Shown here: piece after piece, positions 21,447-64,000 of the stretch
Layout of the letters: each line of letters starts with the position of its first letter
Position numbering within the stretch: position 1 is the first letter of the stretch
Position numbers and translations under genes: made by a program
Notes under the pieces: generated by a model
Told to the model about the DNA's origin: nothing
What the model saw: only the letters and a program-made list of their open reading frames with translations
Databases searched by the model: none
From: Nereocystis luetkeana
Lineage: Eukaryota > Sar > Phaeophyceae > Laminariales > Laminariaceae
DNA length: 64,000 nucleotides
Assembly: GCA_031213475.1 (NCBI GenBank)
Contig: JARUPZ010000020.1
Coordinates: forward strand, 1,860,001 to 1,924,000
Reading direction: 5' to 3'

Positions 21447-21974
21447 ATGAGCTCTATAGCTGCAGCTGACCCAGCTACCGCGTGCTTGCGCTGCGTTGGG
21501 TATGGAACAACAGGTTTCGGAAAAGCCTCTCTCGGAGAATGGATGTGATGTGGGGAGAACGTTTTTTCTTATCTTTTGTGTTGGGATGATCAGGGGCAGA
21601 AGAAGATGGAGGACTACACTTCGGAGATTATTTTTTATGGCGCGTACGAGCAAGTTTGTGTTGAGACCTGCGGAAGAGCTCGCTATGCTGCTACTACGCT
21701 GCTGCATGCAGCCGCTGTTGCTGCTGCGATTGCTGCGGCTGTTGCTTTTGCTGTCGTTGTTGCTGTGTCTGTTGCATACTCTGCTTTTTTAGCTGCTGTT
21801 GTTGTTGCTTTGCTTGCGGCGCCTGCAGCTGCTGCTGCTGCTTCGTCTACTGCCGCTTGGGGGGAGGGGTGCAGCAGTTTTTCCCGACGTGTGCCACTTG
21901 CTGGACCAAAGTGTCCCACTCTAATATCCGAGTATTCTGTCCCCTCTATTGGTCGGTACACTTGTAAAGGTTGA
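21447..21974 (+). CDS. Possible small gene or exon pair, unrecognised
   Basis: An ATG at 21447 opens MSSIAAADPATACLRCVGYG up to about 21546. A T-rich acceptor ends GATGATCAG at 21594, and a frame from there reads KKMEDYTSEIIFYGAYEQVC, then an alanine-rich stretch written in mixed GCT/GCG codons, ending CKG and TGA at 21974. The donor of the first part is unclear: GAT|GTGATG leaves phase 2 and joins a Leu-rich frame instead. The product is unknown and the alanine run may be only a triplet repeat. Confidence 0.3.
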
Positions 21975-21987
21975 GAAAAAAAAACGT

Positions 21988-22105
21988 TAGTGCGGGACCC
22001 CAGTTTAGTGCGGTGAAAATCGCTTTGTCGTGACCCTCCCCACAGCGTGCCGCACGAACCACTAGTACACCGGGATAGTGCGGGGTCCACTTTAGTGCGG
22101 CTAAC
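21988..22105. repeat. Pair of 26-bp direct repeats with TTTAGTGCGG ends
   Basis: TTAGTGCGGGACCCCAGTTT followed by AGTGCGG (21988) recurs as ATAGTGCGGGGTCCACTTT then AGTGCGG (22075). It could be one end of an unknown transposon. No partner end is seen. Confidence 0.45.
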
Positions 22106-22654
22106 TGTCGTCTGGCAAGGCAAGGCACCGCATTCAGAATGAGAGACCTACCTACCTGTACCGGTATTGGTTCACTCCTTTCGTAGCCCTTCTCTACTGT
22201 TAGTAAATAATTTTTTAGTAGTTGTTCGGCCCCTTGATGGGAGAGGGGAGGAAATAAGGATGTTATGCAAGAAGACTCGTATCACGCTGTTTTTTTGTTT
22301 TGTTTTTTCGGGAATTAAGACTGCCTGTTGGTTTGCTGTTTGTTGTTGCTGTTATACCAGGTAGGTATGATATTATACGTATGAATGACTTCCGTTTTTT
22401 GCATAGGCCGCTGTTGGCTGTTCTTCGATTGTATTTATGTATGGGGCATCCCATATATTATGTACATATCGTTATTGCAACAACGTGTCTCGTAATATGA
22501 AATTGTTATAATCGAGTGTGGAATTGGATCATCCGACGATGACTTCATCATGTTCTTTCGTACAAAATGTGTCTCGGTTTTGATTGGCCGACGATGTATT
22601 TCCAGAAACGGCAAAATACGGAAAATAAACGAAAAATCAGGGTTTTTCGCGGGT

Positions 22655-22935
22655 CATGACTCGACCCGCGGGTCGGGCCACATGGTGTTCAAAATGTCAC
22701 TGGTCGGGTCGGGTCGGGTCAGGTCGGGTCAAGGAGTTTTTCAAATCTCACGGGTCGCGTCGGGTGAAGAGGTGATGAAAAACTCACGGGTCGGGTCAGG
22801 CCATGACCCGCGAGAAGCAGGTAACTCGCGGGTCGGGTCAGGCCATGACCCGCGAGAAGCAGGTAACTCGCGGGTCGGGCCAGCATGACCCGCGAGTTGT
22901 TTCCTACTGACCCACGGGTCGGACCCGCGCATTCG
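22655..22935. repeat. GGGTC array, locus 2
   Basis: Runs of GGGTCGGGTCGGGTC alternate with CATGACCCGCGAGAAGCAGG, including a direct duplication of about 53 bp (22790 and 22843). Confidence 0.75.
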
Positions 22936-23164
22936 GCTCGGGGATCCGACGCTTGAATCACTTCCCGCTCTCTTACCAAAGCCTTCTCTTGTACCAATAC
23001 TCAATAATCTTGTACCAATACTCAATAGTACTCCTTTGGTATCGTATTCAAACATTAAAACACCGCCAAAATTATATACGCATGCCCACATCCATTCATC
23101 CCCACTACATCCAGGTCGTATATCGCTTCGGGGGACTAAAATGAGCGTTAAATTGTTTTTGAAG

Positions 23165-23462
23165 TGCCGACCCGCGGGTCGAACCTTCGGGTCAAGATAA
23201 ATTGTTTCGCGGGTCGAGGTGATCCGACCCGTATGAAACCCGTGTCTCACGGGTCAATCGAAAGGTGGCGGGTCGGGTCGGGTCGGGTCAGGAGGTTTTC
23301 AAGTCTCGCGGGTCGGGTCGGGTCGGGTCAGGAGGCTTTCAAATCTCACGGGTCGAGTCGGGTCGGGTCAGGAGCCTTTCAAAATCTCGCGGGCCGGGTC
23401 GGGTCAAGTCAACATCCCTCAACATTTTCGCGGGTCAGGTCGGGTCAGCTGACCCGAAAAAA
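23165..23462. repeat. GGGTC array, locus 3
   Basis: Four spaced blocks of GGGTC x3-4 separated by AGGAGGTTTTCAAGTCTCGC-type spacers. Unit about 48 bp. Confidence 0.75.
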
Positions 23463-23464
23463 CA

Positions 23465-25745
23465 CCCGCCTTCGCGGCCTTCCTGGACGGAGATAGATGC
23501 AATAATGGTAGGCAAGTTGGACCGTTTTTTTTTTTTTTTTCTGCTCGTACTGATCACCCACTGCCTGGTTCTGGGCAGAAACATGAGGAGTGTTTAGACA
23601 TGGATATCAAAACCAAGCGGTCCTTACATTTCGCCGAGAGCGATGGGGACACTTTCCTTACCACTCACTGGTATATTTATAGAGTGTATTACCTCTATTT
23701 TGTTACTTACTCCATCATTCTTCTACTACTACTACTGTACTGCTGTACCAGGTATGTAGCGTTCTGCAATTGTTCAGCGCATCTCCTTTGGGGCAGCAAT
23801 GCTCATGTTACATATAAACCTACTTTTCTCACGGGCTGAGCTTATTAACATTACTTGCTGTTTTCTTCCTTCATTTTTCTCCGTTAAATTGTGTACCAGT
23901 ACTCATTTCCACCAATTAATTCCGCTTTTAAATATGTGTAATGTTTCCTTTCCGCCCTATATTTTACTGCGTTTCGTAAGTAATAAACCTGCCCTTAAAA
24001 AAACACGCGGGGCCGCCGAGCCCGCGAGCACCAGCCGTCTTTTACCTCAACGTTCGTTTTATTTCCGTCGTGACCTCCGTCCTCTCGTGCGAGCGTCCAC
24101 CCTTCCGAATTAAGCAGTAGTAGACTGGGAAATGCCTCTCTCTCTTCTGCTGATGGATGAAGCATGCGACGATACACACATACATGTATGCGCCTGTTTT
24201 TTTGTCTGGGGCTAGCGCATCGTTTTGACGGAGATACATACATACATACATACATACATACATACATACATACATACATACATACATACATACATGTGCG
24301 CCTATTTTTTTGGAGCTAGCTCATCGTTTTGACGGAGGATCTAAACCCCGCTCCTTAAAAAAACACGCTGAAAAAAATCCATGAACATGTCTTCGAGGGA
24401 TTCATAATCGAAAAAAAGAATGGAAACAAAAATGAGTTTCCAGCGCACATTATATATTAATGTATTTTGAGTGTTTCCTCGGTCAAGGAGCCTCCGCTTT
24501 CAGAGACATTTTGCGCCTTAAAGTTCGACCCCTCTTACTGTCATCGTAGCACGCGCCTGCTCTGTACAATATGTATGTATACAACGAGGAATTAAAAAAG
24601 GTCGGGTCAACGTGACCGAACAAACGCCCGGTGCTCTCTGCTGTTACCCCCCACGGGAGCTATGGGGGTGTTCTACGCAGTATGATAGAGACGTACATCA
24701 TCTTTGGGGGGGGGGAACTTTCAGGAGCCGCCACCACAGCGTCCTTGCCGGGCACTTGCTGACGGATGGTGACTGAGTATGTAACTTGTGCTCGACATTG
24801 TTGGGAATGATGCGTACGTTCACGTACGTACGAGATGCATGCGTGTAGCATCATCGGCCGTATTTTTATACGTTTGTTTGTCCCAGTCGGATTCCGCAAT
24901 ATATATATGCCCGTGTCGTGTGGGGACGCAGGAGCCCCCAGAAAAAATCGGGCGAAGCTCTATCATCGTAGAACGTCTCTGTCTTTAGTGTTATGATACT
25001 GGCTGGAGTCGCCCCCCCCCCCCGTCGCGGGTGACATGGCGATGGTTTTTCGTTGATGATTTCTTCCTGTGCCCCTTGAGGCTACGCTTCCTTTCATTCT
25101 TTTTTACGTACTTTGCCGGCTTCGTTGCCTTGCCGTTCAGAGGTGTGGGAGTGGGTTTTGAGGAGCCGCATCTTCGACTCATGTTCTAGTTGTGGAATCG
25201 GGGTTTCCATGAATTTCCCATAATTCTGCATATATATATACGGCTCATCAGAGTGGGCTAGTGTTATGATACTGCTTTGTATGAGGTTGAAAGCCCGGTA
25301 ATTGCCTGGGTTTTGACACTGGGATCGTATTTGTAGTACTTGGAAGGCGTATCTTAGGTGGAAAATCAGGGGTTTTCCAGAGAGGCACGAGCGTGGCCCC
25401 AGTCTCCGTCGTGCACGAAAGGAATGAAGGGGCTCTTCTATCTCTAAGCGAACATCAACGTGAGTACCAATGAGTACCGGCTTAATAGGCAGACCTGCCC
25501 AGGGATACAAAGTGTCCCGCTCTCCGTGATCTTAACATTAGGTTGAATCGGCACACATGACCCGAAATACGAACGTGGAAGTAAGTGCAGAGTGTGGTGA
25601 GCTTTAGTAAGCTTTATTTTTACCGATCCGCCGGAGGGTTGAAAAAAAAAAAGAAGAAAAAAAAAAAAAGAAGGAAATTCACTAAGAAATGATGGGAAAA
25701 AAACACTGTACGAGCAGCCTCGAGAAAACAATTGACGATTGACCA
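23465..25745. other. Gene-poor stretch with a duplicated microsatellite flank
   Basis: No gene is supported. A (CATA)n run at 24235-24294 is bracketed by two copies of a roughly 55-bp block (GCGCCT then GCATCGTTTTGACGGAG) at about 24187 and 24298. TTAAAAAAACACGC also occurs on both sides (23995 and 24355). A C-run at 25013-25022 and an A/G-rich run at 25640-25670 are the only other marked features. Confidence 0.5.
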
Positions 25746-25751
25746 CGTGTA

Positions 25752-26212
25752 TTACGGGGGGCCATAGTAAGGCTCATTCTTATCGGAGAGCGTTTTTTCC
25801 AAAATTCCCAAAGTTTGGAAATAATTGGAGATATGTATCGATATACGGAGGCGTTCTGTCACTATTCGTGAAATTCTCCAGAAGCAAAAATATCAAGTTC
25901 GTTAACATTCAAATATTTGGAAAAAAAAACAGGAAAATATGGAAGATTGAAAAATTGCGCGAAAAAAATGTCGAAAACTTGGAAAAAAAGCTCTCCGATA
26001 AGAATGACCCTAAATAGGACCAAATAGTGTCAATAAAAATAATACGGGGGACCATAGTTAATAGGGCCTATGGTATCATAAAATCCTACATATTTAACCA
26101 TTTTTACTAACAATATTCGGTCCTATTAGCTATGGCCCCTCGTAAAAGGTAATTGTACCTGGTATGTGTTTTTGTGTGTACCATAGGTCCTATTTACTAT
26201 GGTCCCCCGTAA
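25752..26212. mobile_element. MITE-1 hosting MITE-3 and a second MITE-1
   Basis: The outer MITE-1 starts at 25752 and its right half ends at 26212. At its TAA, MITE-3 (25771-26010) has inserted with duplicated TAA (25768-25770 and 26011-26013). Just right of that, another MITE-1 (26041-26145) splits the AT-rich centre. A TACCTGGTA scar at about 26157 sits in the outer element too. The order of events is therefore readable. Confidence 0.85.
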
Positions 26213-26213
26213 T

Positions 26214-26783
26214 AATACCACAAGAAGAAGCTGCCCGGTGGTGTGTAGGGAGACAGGAGGGACTGCCGTATAGATTAGGTAGGTGTGTCCGAAGCGCGGG
26301 GGGCAACAAAGCAAACACGGAAAACGTTGCGCCCCTACCACTACATCATCAGTAGTATTCATATCGAAAGAGGGAGGGTACGCATTACATGCACAGCGGG
26401 GGCCAAGCGCCAACGGGAGCAGGAGCAGGCCCGCGCCAACGCGTCCGATCTCCCGCACCGTTCGTTGTCACCGCGCGGCTTGCGCGGTAGACCGTGGGTA
26501 TTTACCGCTACAAGTACAACAGTCAAAACGCAACTTCGGGCGAGGCGAGATGACATCATTTCAGGCCAGCCGCTCAGTGGTTAGTGAGGGGGTGCGCAAG
26601 AAGTCTGGGTGTGGGATCACCGGTGGGCGCACGAGGAGGCCTCATTCTGTCCTGTGCCGAGAGGGAAGAAAGCGTACCAGGTACGTACTGGTATCCCACC
26701 AGGAAATAGACATCCAAGCAGGTTACATAGCGGAACAAATGTTGGAACCACACCATTGACACGACTTCACTGGATAACTACTA
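26214..26783. other. No recognised gene between MITEs
   Basis: A plus frame (26283-26759) stays open for 158 codons, but shows no motif, and its composition (Arg/Ser-rich) is that of a GC-rich non-coding frame. A scar pair lies at 26676-26690. Confidence 0.4.
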
Positions 26784-26889
26784 TTACGGGGGGACCATAG
26801 TTAATAGGACCTATGGTATTCATCAAAACCTATATATTTAACAATTTTTACTAACAATATTTGGTCCTATTAACTATGGCCCCCCGTAA
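26784..26889. mobile_element. MITE-1 copy, intact
   Basis: TTACGGGGGGACCATAG to CTATGGCCCCCCGTAA with TA on both sides. It has an unscarred centre (CCTATATATTTAAC), useful as reference for the scarred copy at 39111. Confidence 0.9.
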
Positions 26890-27899
26890 TACTGCAGTAG
26901 ACAACATATACGGAGAGGGGTCACTTGCGCCGCAGCCCCCTGAAAGCGACGGTAACACACGCATTCATTGGAACCAACAAAACGCGTTGCGGTTTCGGGA
27001 TTTTGTGCGGGTCCCTGGTGACAAACGCCTGCATACACACTGGAAACCTTCACTGTGTTATGTTGTAGGACGTTTCAATAGATAAAGAGTCAATTCTAGT
27101 ATTTTGTTGCGGTTCCAATCGATTCTTGCGAACGGTTTCCGCAAAAGTTGGTCATTTGGCGATCGTACCGGCGCGTCGGCTCTGAAATCTGCGGTATAAC
27201 ACGTGCATGCCTTCAAATAGAACGGTTTCTGCAAGCTCCAAGTCAAACAAAAGCACACTTCAAGGCCTCTGAGCGAGCCGTTGAGTCCGAAACGGCTGCG
27301 AACAATATTAATAATAAAACGCGTCGACGAAACTCAAGCTATCTCACCGCTCGACCAAAAAAACAAAAGGTTGGACAAAAATCGAGGGGGGGGGGGGGGG
27401 GGGGGTGGGACAATCTAACGGTATACTTGAGTAGACTGCATACTCTAAATAAATTTAATTGAACAATGTTTTAATAGTACCACTCTTTCCGGAGGTGCAA
27501 GGACCGTTTGGATACTATTAAAAATATGTACTATTAATAATATGATTACCAATACGTATATTATATTTTCGGACAGAGCGATGCCTGGTATACAATCGAC
27601 TCCTCAAACACTATTGCTTGTGATTCATCTGTAGCGCTATCCCCAACAGTAAACACACAGCTGACGTAACCGTGATAATTTTATAAAAAATACATTCATC
27701 TTGCCTACACACCCCGCAAAGCCCCCACGATCGGAGCATGACACCGAAAGCTTGCCAGGCGAGACGAGTTTCGACGACCCTTTTTTTTCTGGTCACACAG
27801 TAGGTGAGGTGTCTTCTAAACCTCTTGAAAAAAAAAACCCGTATCATCCAGGCACGGCGTATTTATCAAAACAAAACCGCCATCCCACTCAGTTATCAG
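26890..27899. other. 3' flank of the coiled-coil gene
   Basis: No gene is supported. It contains a G-run at 27385-27405 and a cluster of TATTAA motifs at 27515-27545. The minus-strand gene's transcript should end in this stretch, but I cannot pick a polyadenylation site. Confidence 0.4.
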
Positions 27900-60011
<32,112 letters not shown>

Positions 60012-60559
60012 CTGTCGCGAAAAAAAAACGTTCCATCCGAAGACAGAACACACCAACCAGGTATCAGTCAGCCAGTACACACATCGAACAGATCACGATC
60101 TGCATACGGTAGATCATCATCCAGATCTTGACCAGATCCTATTTTTTCTGGTCTGAGATGTTATGTTGTGCAAAGATCTGTATCGTGCAAATATCCCCAA
60201 CGGGAAACATGCGCGCGAAAGAGCCGTGCCGTACGGACCCCACCCTGCGAAGGCCCGATCTAGATTATGCAGATCAGGGGTGTATCCGCCCGCAAAAAAT
60301 CGAGGTCATGAAATAAATTGGGGTCTGATCTGCCTAATTTGTGGTGAAGCATTCCATTATCTGCAGCGGCATTCGTGGTAAATATTTCAATCCATATCAT
60401 GTAAAAAAGAGAAAATTGGAGCGGGACTGCGAACTGGTTATGTTCCCGTAGCGCTGGGTAATAGCCGCGGCCAGGAGATTCTCGGTCCGCATGCTGAGGG
60501 CGTGACGGTCTGGACGCTGTTCCCCCGTATCCCTTAATATCTGATACCATGCCATCCTA

Positions 60560-60715
60560 TCCCACATAATATCATTCCATATCATTCCATCGCCCCATCC
60601 CATATCACCCCATCCGATCCCGTGCCACCCCACCCCATCCCACCCCATCCCATCCCATCCCATCCCATCCGATCCCATCTCATCCCACATCATCCCATCC
60701 GATCCCATCCAATCG
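60560..60715. repeat. CCCAT-type degenerate pentamer array
   Basis: CCCATCCCATCCCATCCGATC and variants. Confidence 0.85.
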
Positions 60716-60741
60716 TGTCACCCTGCTGTGGAGACTGACTG

Positions 60742-60854
60742 TTACGGGGGATCATAGTAAATAGGACCCAATATTGTTAGTAAAAATATCGAAACATATA
60801 GTTTTGTGTGTGTGTGTGTGTACCCTAGGCCCTATTTACTCATAGTCCCCCGAA
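60742..60854. mobile_element. MITE-1 copy
   Basis: TTACGGGGGATCATAG to ACTCATAGTCCCCCGAA, with a (GT)n expansion in the centre. Confidence 0.85.
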
Positions 60855-60962
60855 TTCAGATACATATTCCCGTCGTCGTTGCCTGGTTATGCTATTAATA
60901 CCATAGGAGACCACGGGTTGAACCCTTGACTGACCGCTCCCTTCAAAATACCAAGCGCTGGT

Positions 60963-61068
60963 ATTACGGGGGACCATAGTTAATAGGACCTATGGTATCC
61001 ATAAAAACCTATATATTTAACCATTTTTACTAAGAATATTTGGTCCTAATAACTATGGTCCCCCGTAA
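60963..61068. mobile_element. MITE-1 copy, intact
   Basis: Near-consensus, useful as the unscarred reference (AAAACCTATATATTTAACC). Confidence 0.9.
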
Positions 61069-61246
61069 TAGCTATACCGGGTATATCAATATCTGGTACA
61101 GTCTACCCCTCTCCTATATACGTGTCGATTACATTACGAAACACTTGGGCGTAATCGTCGGACAGGGCTGCTATCGAAGAGGTCGCTGGTAACAAATCAA
61201 AAACCAACTATTATATTAGTTGACTATCAATAGGTATCGCAGTGAG

Positions 61247-61580
61247 CCGGTCGCCCCGGTGGTTCAAGTGGTTAGCCTCGAATTCTACTTGTTTAAGTCC
61301 TGGGTTCGAGCCCCAGGTGGGTCGGACTTTGACTCTATTTGCAAAAATAAAAATAAAAAGGATTCAATTGTCGAGAGCGCCTTGCAGCGTGGGTAGGCCC
61401 AATTCGATGCGAGTCGACGAGGGAAGAAAAGGCTGAAATCTTCTCGCGATAAAAATGAAGGCACGTACCGTAGCGGGAAGGGGGGAGAAGAGCCTGCTAT
61501 TTGACCCCGGATCTGAGTTACGAGTTGGAAAGAGAGAGAGAAGAAGATGTGCGAAGTTAATAAATGGGATGAGCTGAAAA
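61247..61580 (+). repeat. SINE-1, full copy
   Basis: GGTCGCCCCGGTGGTTCAAG to GAGCTGAAAAAAAAACAAAA. Confidence 0.9.
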
Positions 61581-61684
61581 AAAAACAAAAAAAAGTTATT
61601 TGCGTATTTGTCACATCTGTCTACTATCAAAAATATTACCAAGCGCTTTTTTGGCTCGACTCGAGTTTTTCTTTCAACTAAATC

Positions 61685-62265
61685 AACAAATATGGGGGGC
61701 CATAGTAAATAGGACCTATTTTTCCTTCGTTATTTTTTCCTTGGTTCTCTGTCTTACTCTGCTTACAAGCAGTGGTGTTTTCGTTATTTATTTATTTTTT
61801 TCCAGCTCGTTCTTTTTCAAGTGTTGGCCACCTCGCCTGCGGGGGGGGGGCACGACAAATTGTTTCTCCTAGTTTTTGCTTTCACTTTTTTTCTTTTTCT
61901 CTTTCGATTTGTCTACTTTGTTTTTGTTTTCTCTTAGGTTGTTTCTTTTCGTTTCTCTATTTCACAGATTGTGTATGTCGTGCCTGTCGTATCTAGTATG
62001 ATGACATGGCTTTGCATTGCCCACTGCAGTGCATACTGCACACGTGGCAACGTAGTATCTCCGAGGAGTAGCTTTGTGACCACAGAACGTGTATCTCTCC
62101 TAGGATTGGAGAATCGGCACGGACACTGGTTGTGCTGGATGTCGACGGGTAGAAAGAACGGTTTAATGTGAAGAACACACACACACACGGTACACACAAA
62201 AACCTATATATTCCCCTATTTTTACCAACAATACTTGGTCCTCTTTTACTATGGTACCCTCTTTG
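61685..62265. repeat. MITE-1 pieces around an R4 copy
   Basis: A MITE-1 left arm (61690-61720), T-rich DNA, R4 (about 61975-62180) and a MITE-1 right arm (62186-62262). The two arms may be one MITE-1 split by about 460 bp. Confidence 0.5.
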
Positions 62266-62456
62266 AGACGAGCCCGTGACAACGCCATTCATGTGTTGGT
62301 CTTATCTTCACTCATGGTCTTATATTTTACTACAGTACTGTCCTGCATAAGAAATATTCCATACCTGGTATATCTAATTCCAAGCAGGTCATGTGTCGTG
62401 ACAAGCCTTTGACCTGTTCTTATCTCTCAAAAAGTCTTGAATCGGATGGGTGGTAT

Positions 62457-62915
62457 TAACCCCTATAGGACCGCGGTCCCGTTTTAGGGGAAAACCGGTC
62501 AAACTCCAAGTAGTTTGTTGCAGGCTACTAAAAGCTAGAGTGGGTATCCCCCTACTGCTGTACCGAAAAAGTAAGGAGCGTTTCGGTATCCTAAATATGC
62601 AACAACAAAAAACAATGTAAACTCCGTCATTTGCGATTGACACACGGTGCACATTGTTGTATGACGAGAGGACCTTTAACAATCTGGGAGAAGGGATCTT
62701 TAGGTTGGTAGGCTGTTCAGGTGTTTTGCGACAAACGCGATATGATATGACTGTAGACCGCCGTCGGCGAAAACCCCAACCCGAACAGTACCGTGGTGTA
62801 CCTGTTTAGTGCTGTTCTTGCAAGGTCAGGATTACCACAGTAACATTGCGACGTCGCTTTAACCCTTTTAGGACTGCAGTCCCGTTGATGGGGACAAACC
62901 AATCTAAGTCCAAGT
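62457..62915. mobile_element. Two MITE-2 left halves
   Basis: ATTAACCCCTATAGGACCGC (62457) and TTTAACCCTTTTAGGACTGC (62858) each lose the right half. Confidence 0.6.
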
Positions 62916-62919
62916 GGGT

Positions 62920-64000
62920 GAAACTCGTACCAGGTACCCGTATGAACCTTGGGATTAATGAGGCTTCTCTGCTGCGATCAGCCGAAGACTTTCACCCGAA
63001 GACTTTTTTTCACCCAGGGCTACTTCTCTCGCGTTCATTTCACCATGGCAATCAACGCGGCACCTCGTCGCAGAGAAAAGTTTTACTAGGTGAAATTAAG
63101 CACAACCAGTACGTGCATCGAGATTACGTGTATACCTGGCATGAGTACGTTTCAAGAAAAGCATATAATTGCAGCCCCGCCCCCCCCAAGAGTAACACAC
63201 CAAAACCGGTATAAACTGCTGTCCCAGCTTAGGTTTCTCACCCTGCAAATATCAACAAATACCAAGTTTCTCCCTTCACAGCTTGTTTACCCGGTACACC
63301 ATAAGCAGCAGCAATAACTTCGGTCTTTGGGTATTCGGTATTTGGGTACTCGCTATTTCGGCACAGCAGCACTTGGTCCAGGTACTCCCCACTCGCGGCG
63401 TATACATACAAAATTATTGAGCCACTCGCTAGCCTGCCTGCAGAAAACACGAACATCACCTCCTGCGCTGTTGGATCACCCTCAGCAATTTTACAGATGT
63501 GTGCATACTGTGTTTTTCATATAGCAAGAGCAGAAGAGTTCAAATCCCACACTACCTGAGTCGGGAGAGATAATATCTAGACTCAGGTGCCTACATCCTC
63601 GGAGTAAACCACACTTTAATGACGGCCACAGACAGGCCCGACCAAGGTGGAAGAAACGAACCGGGTTCGAACCGGTACACGAAAAGTTGAGAAATAAGTG
63701 TGGACAGGGGTTTCCTCTCGCTCTCCGGGGCAGAAAAGAAAAGAAAAGAAAAAAAGAGCAGAAGAGGCCAAGAAAATAGTACGATAGTGAGATTCGCCAA
63801 ACAACACGTACTTGCACGTCAAGACCTGCTGCAACTTGTACAGGGAGAATTGAAAAATTCCAGTGTCTTTGTGTGCCTGTCACGTGTGAACCATGCTATA
63901 AACCAACTTTTGATTGTCTTGTGAACCTCGGCCCTCACGTGCGATCTGCTGTTTCAGTGAACGAAATGATACTTTTTTTCCCCTTTTTTTTTAATCATCA
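62920..64000. other. Window end, no recognised gene
   Basis: Contains GACTTTCACCCGAAGACTTTTTTTCACCC (a 16-bp direct repeat at 62984), a TTCGAA palindrome with a possible 5-bp stem at 63658-63680, and A/T-rich ends. Frames up to 130 codons show no motif I know. Confidence 0.4.

Noticed and set aside
24042-24291. MYVC repeat peptides
   Set aside because: Translation of (CATA)n.
60397-60708. First exon MGSDGMMWDEMGSDG
   Set aside because: The repeat of Met/Gly/Trp is the translation of the CCCAT array. Only its last roughly 20 codons could be coding.
63650-63690. tRNA from the GGGTTCGAACCGG motif
   Set aside because: The TTCGAA palindrome gives a stem by itself. No D or anticodon arm upstream on either strand.

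Overview
The window is nuclear DNA from a eukaryote. It shows spliced genes with long, repeat-filled introns, tRNA-derived SINEs with A-tails, at least three MITE families with different target-site duplications, abundant microsatellites and very long G/C homopolymers, and a 100-base N gap typical of a draft scaffold. A probable ciliary or centriolar coiled-coil gene and a kinesin-light-chain-type TPR gene built from small phase-0 exons fit a flagellated protist or alga. A brown alga or related stramenopile is my best guess, but this is inference from style and not proof. I see no bacterial operon, rRNA, CRISPR or virus.

Two genes can be supported. On the plus strand, a TPR gene has four confident exons at 14947-17595, ending in an acidic tail and a TGA stop. 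Plausible upstream exons lie at 413-643 (ATG start) and 10347-10460. On the minus strand, a coiled-coil gene of about 32 kb has about 17 exons from 60011 down to the stop at 27900. Exon phases agree across nearly the whole model, and the N-terminal part resembles CCDC57. One exon (38760-38896) has its heptad pattern split over three frames. A third possible plus-strand gene lies near 21447-21974 and is weak.

Layout: 1-14 kb is long introns or intergenic DNA with SINE and MITE copies, a fold-back inverted repeat (about 4.16-4.98 kb) and a tandemly duplicated open frame (11.2 kb). 14-17.6 kb is the TPR gene. 17.6-27.8 kb is gene-poor, with a roughly 50-bp minisatellite (19.4-20.2 kb), GGGTC arrays and nested MITEs. 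27.9-60 kb is the coiled-coil gene, whose introns carry most of the dispersed repeats. 60-64 kb is repeats with no recognised gene.

The most unusual signal is a set of very short scars at TA dinucleotides. TA-TTAA-TA and TA-CCWGG-TA (W is A or T) occur far above chance, and several can be compared with unscarred copies of the same repeat. They look like excision footprints of TA-targeting (Tc1/mariner-like) elements. The first scar matches what excision of the local TTACGGGGG MITE would leave. A second unusual pattern is that many introns of the coiled-coil gene start with a G-rich run followed within about 40-220 bases by a dispersed repeat whose other end is a long C-tract.
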